Shown piece by piece: positions 22,366 through 35,150 of a DNA stretch of 64,000 nt. This stretch comes from Paraescarpia echinospica (taxonomy: Eukaryota; Annelida; Polychaeta; Sabellida; Siboglinidae), in the NCBI GenBank assembly GCA_020002185.1, contig CM034534.1, positions 29,978,888 through 30,042,887 on the forward strand. The letters run 5' to 3'. Every line of letters starts with the position of its first letter. Position 1 is the first letter of the stretch. Both the position numbers and the translations under genes were made by a program. The notes beneath the pieces are model-generated. The model was not told where the DNA came from. It made no database searches and saw only the letters and a program-made list of their open reading frames with translations.

Positions 22366-22885
22366 ATTTATTTTCATACATTAAACGAGTACTTTACATG
22401 GGTAGCTTTATGTGAGTAATATATAGAACGCATACGGATGCAAGCTATACAGTCGTTTAACACTTATCACCCAACATCGGTCCGGTTGAACCGAAATAAA
22501 ATTGAATTTTCAAATAAATGTCAAAGTTTTCCCCACCGATTTGTCAAAATTGAGTAACGGGGAGTAAATATTTTCAAACAAAATGTCGGAACGTTGGTTT
22601 GACTCGATGATTTGTTGGCCCTATCAGTTCAGTGAATCCTGTCTGACCGCGTTGTTTGTGACTCATGTTGTGTGCATCATATAAAATATAATTCTGCGAT
22701 CTAGGTTTTGTCAACGATTTCCGCGTCTACCGGCTGCCAGATATCGGTCATATAGAGCGAACAAATTGCCATGCATGCTTCGCGAATTCATTCAGTTCGT
22801 CATACAGGTAACTAGTTACGTATTTGTTCGCATATGGCAGCAAAGGTGTTTGTTTGCGTGCGTGCGTGCATGCATGCGTGCGTGT

Positions 22886-23112
<227 letters not shown>

Positions 23113-23224
23113 GTGCGTACGGTCTTCAGTATGTACGCTCTTCGATGTCATTAGATGGCATAATTGAAGCAGGAACTGATAAATTGGATGAATGAACGAA
23201 TGATAACATTAATATGCTGGACAG

Positions 23225-23360
23225 ATCTAAGTGAATGATTGAATGTGCGAATGAGCAAATGAGCAAATGAGCGAATGAGCGAATGAGCGAATGGGTTAAT
23301 CAGTAAATGTGTGATTGAGTGAGTGTGTGAGTGCGATAGATTGATTAAATCATTAATTGT

Positions 23361-23392
<32 letters not shown>

Positions 23393-23704
23393 GTTATTGA
23401 TTGATTTATTTATTTATTGACTGAGTGAGTTTGTAAGTGAGTGAGTGAGTGTGTGAATGAGTGACTGAGTGAATGAATGAGTGAGTGAGTGAGTGTGAGT
23501 GAATGGATGAGTGAGTGAGTGAATGAGTGAATAAGTGAGTGAGTGAGTGAGTGAGTGAGTGTGAATGAGTGAGTGAGTGAGTGAGTGAGTGAGTGAGTGA
23601 GTGAGTGAGTGAGTGAGTGAGTGAGTGAGTGAGTGAGTGAGTGAGTGAGTGAGTGAGTGAGTGAGTGAGTGAGTGAGTGAGTGAGTGAGTGAGTGAGTGA
23701 GTGC
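23225..23704. repeat. Tetranucleotide arrays (GAAT/GAGC, GATT, GAGT)
   Basis: A graded series: GAATGAGC-type units to 23300, (GATT)n near 23366-23400, then (GAGT)n of increasing purity, perfect from about 23570 to 23702. The gradient suggests ongoing expansion at the right end. Confidence 0.97.
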
Positions 23705-24107
23705 ATGAGAAAAGGATATTATAGACAAAGATAAGTTGATAAGAGAACCAGTTTACTAGGGGCCAGTTAATATTAGACGTTGTTACGTCTTATGCGTCCG
23801 TCCTATATATCAATCGTAATATTAATGTTGGTGCTGTTACTGTGTCTTCCAATCCAATCAGGTGCCTGGATGTGTGCAACCTACATACGCAATACACTGT
23901 GTGTGTCTCCGAAATTCACGAAACTCAGGTTTGCTGACGTTCAGCTGTATAGTGCGTCAATGTAAAATAATACGTTACATGTTCGTAATGTTGGGGAAGT
24001 CATTACTAGAAAACATGCAACCTTGGAATCGTTGGACTGGTAATTACTAGGATTTCCTGGCATTGTTTTCTTCATATAGGACGCGGGCATAATCGCGACG
24101 AAGACAA
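23705..24107. other. Intergenic, nothing recognised
   Basis: No coding or repeat signature beyond short chance frames. Confidence 0.4.
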
Positions 24108-24202
24108 CAACTGGGTCGAAGTACAAATGATTCAGCGAACTTCCGTACATGCGTACAGCAACTGGGTCGAAGTACAAATGATTAAATGAACTTCCGTACA
24201 TG
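24108..24202. repeat. 51-bp tandem duplication
   Basis: CAACTGGGTCGAAGTACAAA begins at 24108 and again at 24159. Both copies continue to CTTCCGTACATG with a few changes. Confidence 0.95.
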
Positions 24203-24895
24203 CCCAGGATATTGAACAAAACGAGCAGCTTTAAATGTGTATATCTATTGTATCTTTAAAATGTATAGACATCTCGACGTTATTGGAATCATAACAAATA
24301 TTTGTGACGTGTTAGTGAACTGTTATGCCCAATATACAATTAACATAATTAGAGCCCCATGAATTATGTCGACACACTGTTTCCAATAAGCGATCCGTCT
24401 AGCCAGTCGCAGCTGTTTTGACTAACGAAAGACATTAGAGGAAATGTCAGGAAGTCGTCGGCGCGACGATAAATGGCCAGAGAAGCCCCGACTCACTCGG
24501 CTGTAGATTGACCGGGCTGACCGATGATCGTGATGTATCGGTCACTCAGGTCCGCGGGGTCTAATGGATGACCAGCGACCCGGTCAGCCGGGTCCCTCGT
24601 GTCGGCGACGGGCGTGGTGCAAAATTGGGGATTTCGGGTCGCTAAGTGTGTCTTGAAACTGTTGTCGTCATGCTATAATTAGTATCCACGTTCACAGGTG
24701 ACCCAGACGGGGAGTCGTCGCTGGATTGGGAGAGGAGAGGCTGGTGGGGAGATCAATCAATGATTATCCCATTTGGGAAGCAAGGGGAAATGGTGAACTT
24801 GGATTAATGGAATGGAGCCCGGCGGTGTAGTACATGGAACGGCACATATCGAGAGACATCCTCTTGCTGCCGTTTTGAAGCTTGTCCAATTTCGT
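24203..24895. other. Intergenic, GC-richer stretch
   Basis: 24360-24760 is CpG-containing unique sequence with no coding signature. Confidence 0.35.
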
Positions 24896-24990
24896 TCACC
24901 CCACGTTGCTTCAGCTGTTAAATGAGTGCCCGTACAGAAATTGCAGCATGGTTGAATGCTTCCAATAGTCGTCGAATTGGTGGCGGAATG
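24896..24990 (-). repeat. Dispersed repeat, family 1, decayed partial copy
   Basis: It matches the 3' half of the element at 1060-1670 in the same orientation: CACGTTGCTTCAGCTGTTAA, then AATTGCAGCATGGTTGAATG. The middle CTATTC block is missing. Confidence 0.55.
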
Positions 24991-25250
24991 AACAGGCCGA
25001 GCAGGTGTATCGATCAAAGCTCTTTGTACCGTTCTTTTGAAAAACAACGGAAACCGCGAAACATAAGAACTTACTTTTTAATATACGTTGTTACGTTGCT
25101 CTAACTCGTTACCTAGTGATCACTGAAATCTATAACGGTGTATAATGTATAACCATACAGAGGTTTTGACCATGTTGCATTTACATTCATTACGTTTGGT
25201 TTACGTATTACTAATTATATAAGGGTTTAAGAACTTCGTTGTTGTAATTT

Positions 25251-25697
25251 AGTACAACCTGTCTTTAGCGACCACCCATTCGGCACAGCCAAAGCGGTCT
25301 CCTAAGAGAGGTGTTCTCCCACAGCAGATTGCAGGAATGTGGGATTATTCGAGGTAATCCGTCTGGGGAAGTACGGGGCGCTATAAGCAGTGTATCGTGA
25401 TGTGTAGACCACTGTGCTGTTCTTTCTTTCTATAGCAATTGTTACGGTATTCAGTGTGAACGTTTTGACATTAGCTTGATGATTATCGAATTTTGGCTAT
25501 CGGTGTGTATTTGGACGCTCATAACGGATACAATCGCGATCACGCAACATGTTGGCGTATAGCTTTAGGCAGATGGTCGCTCGTTGCATTTGTACATTGT
25601 TCTTAGAAACAATCTGTGCTTAAGATTGTGGTCGCGCAAGACAGGTCGTCGTTATCCAAAGAGAAGAGAGAGGTCGTCCAATACAGGTTCTACTGTA
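25251..25697. repeat. Inverted-end element 'GTACAACCTGTCT...GACCACC'
   Basis: The left end is AGTACAACCTGTCTTTAGCG plus ACCACC. The right end inverted reads GTACAGTAGAACCTGTATTG plus GACGACC. Such AACCTGTCT/GCGACCACC ends are common in invertebrate non-autonomous elements. No coding sequence. The exact target duplication is not clear. Confidence 0.5.
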
Positions 25698-25783
25698 CCA
25701 ACCAATAAAAACACCCGGACGCACATTCTCCGTGCCGGGCAGTAGAGCTAAAGTTTCACTTCGTAGTCTCTGCTGTACTAAAC

Positions 25784-25975
25784 GGTGTTGAACTGCACTG
25801 AACTGTGTTGAACAGTACTAACTTGTAGTACAATTAGCTGAATTAGGCTGAATTGTACTGACCTGTATTGAACTGTGGAGAACGGTATTGAATTGTAATA
25901 CATTGTAATGAACTGTGCTGAATTGTACTTAATTGTACTTAACTGCATTGACTTTGCTGAACTGTGTTGAAAAAT
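25784..25975. repeat. Degenerate short tandem repeat (TGAACTGT/TGTACT)
   Basis: Variants of GAACTGTGTTGAACTGTACT with unit length about 10 bp and many changes. Confidence 0.8.
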
Positions 25976-26119
25976 GCTGGAAAAGGTTGATCGGGTCTTG
26001 CTTTCTTGCTCTCGCGTTATCTCAATCTCTCGCTCTCTCTCCATCTCTTTTCCACTGGCTCTCCTGATCTCTCCCCCATTCGCCCTCTCATTTATTCTCC
26101 CCTTCGCAGTATCTTCCCC

Positions 26120-26187
26120 CTCTCCACCTCTCTTCCCCCCTCCCGTCTCTCCCTCCCTCCCTCCCTCCCTCCCTCCATATCTCCCTC
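26120..26187. repeat. CT-rich and CCCT repeat at gap edge
   Basis: Pyrimidine-rich sequence ending in (CCCT)n where the assembly stops. Confidence 0.9.
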
Positions 26188-27187
26188 NNNNNNNNNNNNN
26201 NNNNNNNNNNNNNNNNNNNNNNNNNNNNNNNNNNNNNNNNNNNNNNNNNNNNNNNNNNNNNNNNNNNNNNNNNNNNNNNNNNNNNNNNNNNNNNNNNNNN
26301 NNNNNNNNNNNNNNNNNNNNNNNNNNNNNNNNNNNNNNNNNNNNNNNNNNNNNNNNNNNNNNNNNNNNNNNNNNNNNNNNNNNNNNNNNNNNNNNNNNNN
26401 NNNNNNNNNNNNNNNNNNNNNNNNNNNNNNNNNNNNNNNNNNNNNNNNNNNNNNNNNNNNNNNNNNNNNNNNNNNNNNNNNNNNNNNNNNNNNNNNNNNN
26501 NNNNNNNNNNNNNNNNNNNNNNNNNNNNNNNNNNNNNNNNNNNNNNNNNNNNNNNNNNNNNNNNNNNNNNNNNNNNNNNNNNNNNNNNNNNNNNNNNNNN
26601 NNNNNNNNNNNNNNNNNNNNNNNNNNNNNNNNNNNNNNNNNNNNNNNNNNNNNNNNNNNNNNNNNNNNNNNNNNNNNNNNNNNNNNNNNNNNNNNNNNNN
26701 NNNNNNNNNNNNNNNNNNNNNNNNNNNNNNNNNNNNNNNNNNNNNNNNNNNNNNNNNNNNNNNNNNNNNNNNNNNNNNNNNNNNNNNNNNNNNNNNNNNN
26801 NNNNNNNNNNNNNNNNNNNNNNNNNNNNNNNNNNNNNNNNNNNNNNNNNNNNNNNNNNNNNNNNNNNNNNNNNNNNNNNNNNNNNNNNNNNNNNNNNNNN
26901 NNNNNNNNNNNNNNNNNNNNNNNNNNNNNNNNNNNNNNNNNNNNNNNNNNNNNNNNNNNNNNNNNNNNNNNNNNNNNNNNNNNNNNNNNNNNNNNNNNNN
27001 NNNNNNNNNNNNNNNNNNNNNNNNNNNNNNNNNNNNNNNNNNNNNNNNNNNNNNNNNNNNNNNNNNNNNNNNNNNNNNNNNNNNNNNNNNNNNNNNNNNN
27101 NNNNNNNNNNNNNNNNNNNNNNNNNNNNNNNNNNNNNNNNNNNNNNNNNNNNNNNNNNNNNNNNNNNNNNNNNNNNNNNNNNNNNNN
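26188..27187. other. Assembly gap, exactly 1000 N
   Basis: A round-number run of N is a scaffold placeholder, so its true length is unknown. Frames drawn across it are meaningless. Confidence 0.99.
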
Positions 27188-27226
<39 letters not shown>

Positions 27227-27230
27227 CGTG
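27188..27230. repeat. GT microsatellite at gap edge
   Basis: (GT)n begins directly after the gap. The gap is thus bounded by two different simple repeats. Confidence 0.95.
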
Positions 27231-28410
27231 CGTGCATGCGGGTTTGTTTCGGTGTATCCTTATATCCTTACAAAACCACCATCACTACACCGTGCCTAGT
27301 TCTCTTCCGCCACACCGCCCACAATGCGATCCTCACTCGCGTCGTTCGGGGACGCTATCCCGGCGAGATTAGACGACTAGCCGGCGCCTGTAGCATGCTA
27401 ATGAGGCGAGGATATGATTAGGGAAGGTCGTCATATTTCACGAGCGGCTGACACGAATGCTGACGAGTTGCGATAGGCCAATTTCCATATTCCGCGCTGC
27501 TGATACGGCTGAGCTGGTCCGCGGAGACGGACGGGAACAGGCCGCCTCGTCAGCTGCTACCGGTGATTCTGTGTCTGCTCATTCAGTCTAAATTCACATA
27601 GTATTATTACACACGCGTGCATTGTTATCTGTTCAATGCCGCAGTTACAGTGGTAGAGTTTTTGAACTATACCCCCAATCAGTTTTCCAACTGCATCCTC
27701 CCTTGATGCTGAACACAACACTTCTAAAAGCACTTCTTTGGACATCCCACTACACCTCCTTCAGACATACAATTACACTCGCCGTGACTCACCAAAACAA
27801 CTTCAACCGCAACCTCTGAAACATCCAATTGCAATCCCTGAGGCTCATTAAAACCCCTACTGCGTTACACCTTCAGACCTCCGACTGCACCCTTCCCTAA
27901 AGTTCGCAACCCCCCAACGGTTCTATTCAAGTGAACTCTTTTCCCTCAAACGGACCTCTTACCTCGGCTGGTGGTGTGAGGGTGCTTTCGGGTCCACCAT
28001 ATTCCCAACCTTCAGGCACGAGTTATGATTTCATAATCGCCACCGGTTCGATCACGGTCGTAATATTTCCTTACGCCACGACAGGATCATCGCGTGTAAA
28101 TGACACATGCGATGCCGACGAAGCTATTGTTTACATCATTGCATACACCATGCCTAACGAACATTTTCATTCTGTTAAATCATAGTGACAACCTACGGCG
28201 ACGAAAGAGAACGTTGTCCACAAGTTTTAATTTGCTAAAATCATTAGGCGGTGAAATTCATATAAAATGACACCTTTATGATCTGCTTTCCGCTGCAATC
28301 TTACTTGACGGCAGACGGAGTAGCTAAAACAATCGCACGCTGCCTTCGGTCTTGTCTGATTACGTGTGCTACTCCGCTCACCATCCTCTTGATAAGATCA
28401 AAACACATGA
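27231..28410. other. Intergenic, nothing recognised
   Basis: Includes a CpG-containing patch at 27290-27560. The frame 27931-28185 (84 codons) has no known motif. Confidence 0.35.
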
Positions 28411-28558
28411 TGCATTAAAGGTCCTCAACCAATTCGTTTGCCCATCGCCAATCCGGTTCTTTTAGGTCCAGATGTGTAATGTGTGAATAGTTTAACTAGT
28501 GTGCACAGTCGGTTTAATAAAAAATGCGTACTTGTTTTTTAATCGTCAAAAAACAAGA
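28411..28558 (+). repeat. Dispersed repeat, family 2, copy 2
   Basis: Partner of 22220-22365: AACCAATTCGTTTGCCCATC, then CAGTCGGTTTAATAAAAAAT and TTTTTTAATCGTCAAAA. Confidence 0.55.
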
Positions 28559-31390
28559 TTTGTCGTTACACCGGGTATAGCTGGCGAAAGCCAATTGCGC
28601 TGTCGACCTCCTGCGCCATTTCGGTCACGTGCTTTACGCGAGATCGGCATCCCACGCATTCGAAAACAATAACAACATACACGTGCTTTGGTGTATCAAG
28701 ATGAAGATTCCAAAGTGGTTGTACGAAGGTACGTATACTACACTATCGCATTTAGCAACAAGAACGCGTAGCCGCGTATTAATTCAACGAGAATTGCAAC
28801 TTGCGAACGTCAACACTCGACTCGAGGCAGTCTAACTCTAAGACTGTCTAACTCTATAAGCCAGTCACCATGTCCATGACCATATTATCAGCCAGAGATT
28901 CAGTCAGAGGCTGTGTCAACGAGCATAATATTTGATGTGCATTGTAATTTGTATTTGGTTACGTAGGATCTTGGTAATAAACTATGTTATTGCGACAATA
29001 CATGTAGAGAATAGATGACGTGAGGCTGCGAAATGACAAATAACATTGGTTTGTCAATAGGCCCCTGTTGATCGTGCAAGTAACTTAGTCAGGGAGCATC
29101 CGTAGTTTCGTGCAACAGAACGTCAAACACGGGAGTATTATATTGGTGATCATAATTATTAAAACAGTGTTTTGTGACGCATATTTTGATACTATTACTG
29201 CAGAATGTTGTTGATTTGCATTGTAGTTTATGACAAATAATTTAGATTTGTTATATTGACGACCATGATGGTGATGATGATTTTATTAAATATAAAAATG
29301 TAAACGTGTAAATACATAAAATATAAATACAGTTAAAGTACACCATATATAAGGATTAAACAAGATAATGCTCGCACTTGTTTCCGTTGTGGTCCTTGGT
29401 GCCTGGCTATAGTTTATGTAATTGGTATCCTGTGATACCTTTCAACTGACATATGCCAGCTATTCTTGTGTATTTACCAATATGTGTATATATTCTCACC
29501 ACAGCGACATATGAATGCATAATACGTAACTTGAATTATGATGTCGCTAGAGGCCACACTGCAACCCAAGAATGGGAATGAGAGGAGGCAGAAGAGGAGC
29601 TAAGGCGGTCACCTGGGTCAAGCAGACACAGGGAGCATACATAGTCTGCGGGAGGCCCACATTTGATCAATCCAGGTAATTTCAAATTTATAACAATCAA
29701 CCACATATAAGTTATCAACACATTTTAATGTGCACATTTACATATATATTTGTTTTCATACACATTTTAATAATAACATCTTGGACGTGGAAAACTAAGT
29801 TGACTTCTGCACTTATATTATACCCACAGAAATATTAAACATAAACATACATAGGTAAACATACATGTTATGAACCTTTGAATACTTGGCGATTACTGTT
29901 AGCATCACAATAACACCTCATTTTGTAATTTCCAACATTCACCTTGACCATTCAACTTCAGGCAGAACCTTAAAATGTCAAACATGAATATGTGTAGTAG
30001 TTACACATGGCAGACACTGACATGAATTTGTATACTGAAAACAAAACAAAAAATATAAATCCTCTTTACTGATGCTTTACTGATTAGCAGAATTCAAATC
30101 AGTCTATAATATTGACTAAGATCAGGCATCACCGTAATGAAATTGAAAATTGTTTAATTCATGTAATGACAATGAACACCTTATAAAGAAAAAATAGTAA
30201 AAAAATTTCACCGTTTTGAAAAAGAGCACATTCTACTAATGTCTGCATGCTGTATCAACCCACCCTCTCCCTCCTCCGGAACAACCCCAGTAAACACTGA
30301 CTGTTCCTAAGATATCAACATGTATAGATGCAGCTGTAGTAGCACATTTCTTGCTACCGTTTTTCTTGTGAAATGTTGCAGGTCACACATGAAACATTAT
30401 TTTACATTTACTGATTATGAGAATGAACATTTACAGGAGATGGGACTAGTGTGCTTAGTATCACTAGTTCTCCAAGTTAATATGGCATACTGGGCAGCTG
30501 TATTTGTCCAAGATCTCGGACGAGATTCTACAGCCATGCAGCATGCTGCATATTAATGGTTTGTCATGTGAATGTCCACCGACTGATCCCAATTGTGTCG
30601 TGTGTTGCATCCGTGACAGATTCCCCAGTGCCGATGGGGTGTACACTGGCTTCCAGGTCAGTCAGTTAGCTTAACTGACTAAAAACCAATGTAGAATGCA
30701 GGTTGCTCGACATACGAATATGGTGACGCCTGACTAGCTCGTGAGACAGGTTCAGTGTCGAGCATTCTTCGGTGAACTACATCGGTTTGGATATCGATGA
30801 CATCACTGTATGTGTTCGCTGTCTTCGATGGTACTGCATACCAGCCTCCTGACATTTTGCTGTACATCTGCATCTACCTATACCGGACACAAAGTGACAA
30901 TTAGCATGGCTCTGACATGTATTATATTTTATATGTGATGACACATTTATCAAAAGTCAATAATACACGGTATTTGTATTCAATTCAACTTTAACTTTTA
31001 GCAGTGTCTATTACAAAATACATCAATTATCCAGCATTGTTGCAGTGGTAGGGTTTCATTGTCTTTGTGTTGCTGATAGTCAGTGGCAGCCAGCTGAGTT
31101 CTTTCAACGTACACCCGGTACTTGTTACGTAAAACAACACAAGTTTGTGATGAAGTAATGGTATTGAAAGCCTTTTCACATTTTGCAACAACAATCTGTT
31201 GATACACTGACAGCAGCATTTTACTTGTTTAAGTTCTCTATGTATCATGAAGACTGGTATTATACTTTTCATGCCACGTTTCATATTTCTAAATTATTCT
31301 TTTTTATCACTGGTTTATATTTTCACAAATAATTTACATTACATTTTCACTTCGCATGATGATTATACACCTGTACTGATATGGTGTAGT
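28559..31390. other. Intergenic, nothing recognised
   Basis: AT-rich, largely unique sequence. Several 60-80 codon frames show no family motif. Confidence 0.4.
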
Positions 31391-31583
31391 ATCCAGTCCT
31401 CGGGATTGCTCAAAGCGCTTTAAACTTTAATCCCTGGCAGACCTGTTAATTCGAACACCATCTCGACTTATGTGGGAAGCGTTCAGCCACACTGAAATTA
31501 ATATGCGTAGTCTATTCGTACAAAAATATTGCTGTCTGTAGCCGGTACTCTTCATACAACTGAGTAAACCTGAGCAATGTAGC
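31391..31583 (+). repeat. Dispersed repeat, family 1, fairly complete copy
   Basis: It reads ATCCAGTCCTCGGGATTGCT, CAAAGCGCTTTAAACTTTAA, TCCCTGGCAGACCTGTTAAT, the ACACCATCTCGACTT block, GGGAAGCGTTCAGCCACACT, a CTATTCGTAC block and TGAGTAAACCTGAGCAATG. It lacks the minisatellite of the 1.2-kb copy and so shows the ancestral middle. Confidence 0.75.
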
Positions 31584-32287
31584 ATGTAGTGATTGTACAT
31601 GTAATTCTCAGTCACATGGTGATGACCCTGACTAGTCTAGTCACTATTATTTGCGAGTTGTAAACATACATACCAAAGCATTACATAAACTACAAAATTT
31701 TCGAATTTTTTAATTATTGATGTTTTTTAAAACAAAGAACAATAAATTATTATTCTTTGTTAAAAAAAAAAAATTATGATTCATAATAGTTCATTTGTTC
31801 AACTAAACATCTTCCTAAGTAATTTGTTCTCATCGATTTACATTTTATGGGCATGCGATATTAAAAATTGTTGTTAATACACATAATTGTTTAGTCAGTA
31901 ATTTTGTGAGAGCATTTGACATCACGTGTACTAGTGTTGTTTTTTTGTAACAAAGAATCTTGATAAAAGTATCTGTTTGTTTTTTATATATACCTGACAT
32001 TTTTTCAACGTCTTCCTAATTTGTGTTTCTATTGTTGTTTTGCATTTTATGTGCATGTGATATTACAAATTATTACATTATACACATCAAGTGCAGTGAT
32101 TGTACCTGTAGTTGTATTGTACTTTTCATTATTTTGTAGTCAATCTCATCAAATAGTTTCCATAAAATGTTTTTACTTTACATTGTCTTTACTTTAATTC
32201 ACATGCATTTCTAACAACAATATGCAATTTAACGAGGACACCACATTACTGCAAAATCCTCATGCAGACAAACAAAACTATCACATA
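31584..32287. other. Intergenic, AT-rich
   Basis: Runs of A and T; nothing recognised. Confidence 0.4.
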
Positions 32288-32586
32288 CAGGGGTGGATCC
32301 AGAAATCGAGTATGGGAGGCACAAAAACCTCCACTGGCGGCCAAACCAAATGGTGTAGTCTAAATTGTGTCGCTACCACGCTGCCATAACATCACCCGCT
32401 CCACTGGAATGGTGATATTGGAAGACGCCATAACTTCAGCTTATTATTATCACCTAAACTGGGGCACATTTCAAACGGTCTGGGAGGACACAGTCGCGTG
32501 GGCCCATTATACAAGATTTGTAGACACGCCAAATTCTTATGGTCTAGGGAGGCACCTGTCCCCAGGCCCGCCTGGATCCACCTATG
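32288..32586. mobile_element. MITE-like element with GGTGGATCCAG ends
   Basis: The left end is CAGGGGTGGATCCAG and the right end inverted is CATAGGTGGATCCAG. A subterminal GGGAGGCAC is also inverted (GTGCCTCCC on the right). ACATAC flanks both sides (32283-32288 and 32587-32592), which may be part of a target duplication. The ends resemble hAT-type MITEs. There is no transposase. Confidence 0.55.
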
Positions 32587-32592
32587 ACATAC

Positions 32593-34047
32593 TTGTTTAT
32601 TGCTTGTATTTATAATTTTGATAACAGGTTTGGTGACAAAGTAACCACATTTGATGACACTCGTTTACCTGAAGGTGAAGAGCTTTGAAGCATACATCTG
32701 CATGTGGTATCGACACACCTCAAGTTCTGAAAATATAGTACATGTATTAATAGTCAGCACTGATTGTTTCTAACAATAATCGTTTTAATGTACTTGCAAA
32801 AGTTGCAATGCAATGAATGACCACCTGCCAAATGCAACCAATGCCAACGGTCAAGAGTTATCTATATAATATATACATGTTATGGGCATTAATGTCCATG
32901 GTATTGAGGGGCGCTGTTTTTCTGAACATAACAAAAACTCACAGAAGGGACAATAAAAAACCTGGTGAAACTACTGGAATATTCTTTTCCTTGTAAATAA
33001 TTAAATACCAAGACTACATACAATTGAATTAAAATTAAATTTTTAAATGTCCCATAATAGTATTTTTTTATATAAAAGTAATGTATTTTTTTAAATTACT
33101 ATTACATTACATAATTATAATCGTTACGGATCATTTATAATGCATTTACACTATTACTATTTTCCCAAGCCTACTTAGGCTACTAGCCTACTACCATATA
33201 CGACATAGACATAATATAGTCACTATCATTGACATAAGTGTATGCCATAGGCATAGCGTCGTACTGTTAGCTGATATTAGTCTATAGTAAACAGGGCCCA
33301 GCCAGGCCGCCCATACCGCCATTGCCAATGACTAAAAGGAAAACAATCAAATAAATTTAGTACAAGTAACATTAATATATATACTTATACGTCTAAATAT
33401 ACGTGATTATAGCTGAATAAATCGAAATTACTAACCTGTCTGGAAGAACCTTTGCTAACGCTGCATCTCGTCTGTTGATATTGTGACTGACACCACGGCA
33501 CGGGCAACGGCCCACGGCCACAGTCCAATGACACTGTCGCCAACTCCTTCTGTTTGCTTTGTTTCTTCCATAGACGTTCTCTAATAGAAATACACCTTTA
33601 TGCGTGGGTACTGTTTTTGTCTGTCTAATTTAGCCCATTTTGCCGTGTCGGTGGCATATATGTTCGTGGACGTCCACTCGTTGCCTAAACTCGGAATTCC
33701 ATAACATTAACAGCGCCAAAGGGTGGGGGTCAAAGGTCAATATCGCCCATAATTCGCGATCACGAGAAGACAAGAACGCGATTCCACGCCGAGTTCAATG
33801 TCCATACTCAGCTAAAATCGAAGCAAAAAACCGGATCCGGTTTTTACTAAAAACGAAAGAGTTCGCAGTTTTTGTATTAATTTTATAAACACGAACTAAT
33901 ACGTATGCATAAACGAACTAGGATGTCATTGGGGAGTATTGATTACGCTGTTTTTGTGTGAAATTACTAAGAAACGCGAGGAGCAAGACAATCGAATTGG
34001 TTGAGTACCTTTAAAGTACACTAGCTTTATGACAGTGCATTATACAA
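32593..34047. other. Intergenic, nothing recognised
   Basis: AT-rich to 33420, then a more balanced stretch at 33440-33800. No coding signature. Confidence 0.4.
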
Positions 34048-34049
34048 TA

Positions 34050-34363
34050 CGGAAGCAATGAAAGGACATGCTGCAAATCATAAAACATGTAATTAGTTAC
34101 TTTATATTACAAGAAACTCTTTAGCCGATAATTAATTTCTTGTTATGAGAAGAAACTAGTTACGGGCTAATGAATTTCTTGTTATATCAAGAAACTACTT
34201 ACAAAAAAGATTCTTGTTATATCAAGGAACTAGTTATCGCGGCTATTCATTGGTAGCTATCTTGTTATATCAAAACACTAATCATCAGCTAAAGGATTTA
34301 TAGTTCTGTCAAGAAACTAGTTATTTATTTTATGATATGCAGCATGTCCTTTCTACGCTTCCG
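34050..34363. mobile_element. 314-bp MITE with 36-bp TIRs, TA target site and internal palindromic array
   Basis: The left TIR is CGGAAGCAATGAAAGGACAT then GCTGCAAATCATAAAA. The right TIR inverted differs from it at only about three positions. TA flanks both ends (34048-34049 and 34364-34365), as for Tc1/mariner-type insertion. The core is four to five units of about 38 bp around GAAACTAGTTAC and TTCTTGTTATATCAAGAA, the latter itself palindromic. Confidence 0.88.
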
Positions 34364-34985
34364 TAGTACATAGATAGCTTTATTGCAATTAAACGCAGAC
34401 TACGACATATTAGAATTCCGCCATATGGGATGACGTTAAAACAATAGTAGGGCCTATTACGCATTCTTCGTGGGCCAGCCCAGGCAATGGAGGGATTTGC
34501 TGCTACCCTGTATATTATTATTGCCGTTTATCCTGCATTATTCTACATAAAACGTGTGCATTATCCTTTCAAGCAGTTGAACAGGTAGATTCGTTCTGAG
34601 CATAAGCATAAGCATAGGTTTTTGAATGTCGAATGAGTATCTTAACGGCAACAGGCCTTGCATAAACTAAACTAAATAACTCTCGTAGGGCATGATCTGG
34701 TTTTCAGTTAATATAATTGTTTTAATCTTTGTTTTATTGTCTATATCTTATTATATATTATATCCAAGCACGAACATAGCATTTATATCAGCCAGGTTAT
34801 ATTCATGCCAATGTTGTGAAATGTTGGTAACAAGAAAACGAATTGATCAGAAGCGATACAGCAAGTTTCTGAAGCATTTGCTTGCATAGATGTTTAAACA
34901 TCTGACGGAATCATTTTAAAATCAGTAAGACGTTCATGAAATATATAATGATTAATCAATCACGTTAGCAGAATTGAATATAATA
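34364..34985. other. Intergenic, nothing recognised
   Basis: AT-rich; the 65-codon frame at 34692 has no motif. Confidence 0.4.
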
Positions 34986-35150
34986 TGGAGATATGTGAGC
35001 CATGTCCTTAGAACATCACAACAAGCACGGTATTGGAAACCACGCAGAAAGAAAAAAAGATGTCGACAAAAAGAAGACAAAACCAGAACATAAAGATGCA
35101 AGACCTAGACAATCTGGCTGAAACACATATGGATGGATGGCTGCGATCAC
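34986..35150 (+). mobile_element. Decayed LINE reverse-transcriptase tail
   Basis: The plus frame from 34986 reads WRYVSHVLRTSQQARYWKPR, then RKKKRCRQKEDKTRT, a stop, and further stops. The pattern W--HVLR-----R--W-P---KR-R fits the C-terminal part of LINE ORF2 just before its end. It is too broken for clade assignment. Confidence 0.45.

Noticed and set aside
23410..23728. Ser-Leu-Thr-His repeat frames
   Set aside because: Translation of the GAGT tetranucleotide array.
25974..27421. Frames of 380-470 codons
   Set aside because: They cross 1000 N; only short low-complexity ends are real sequence.
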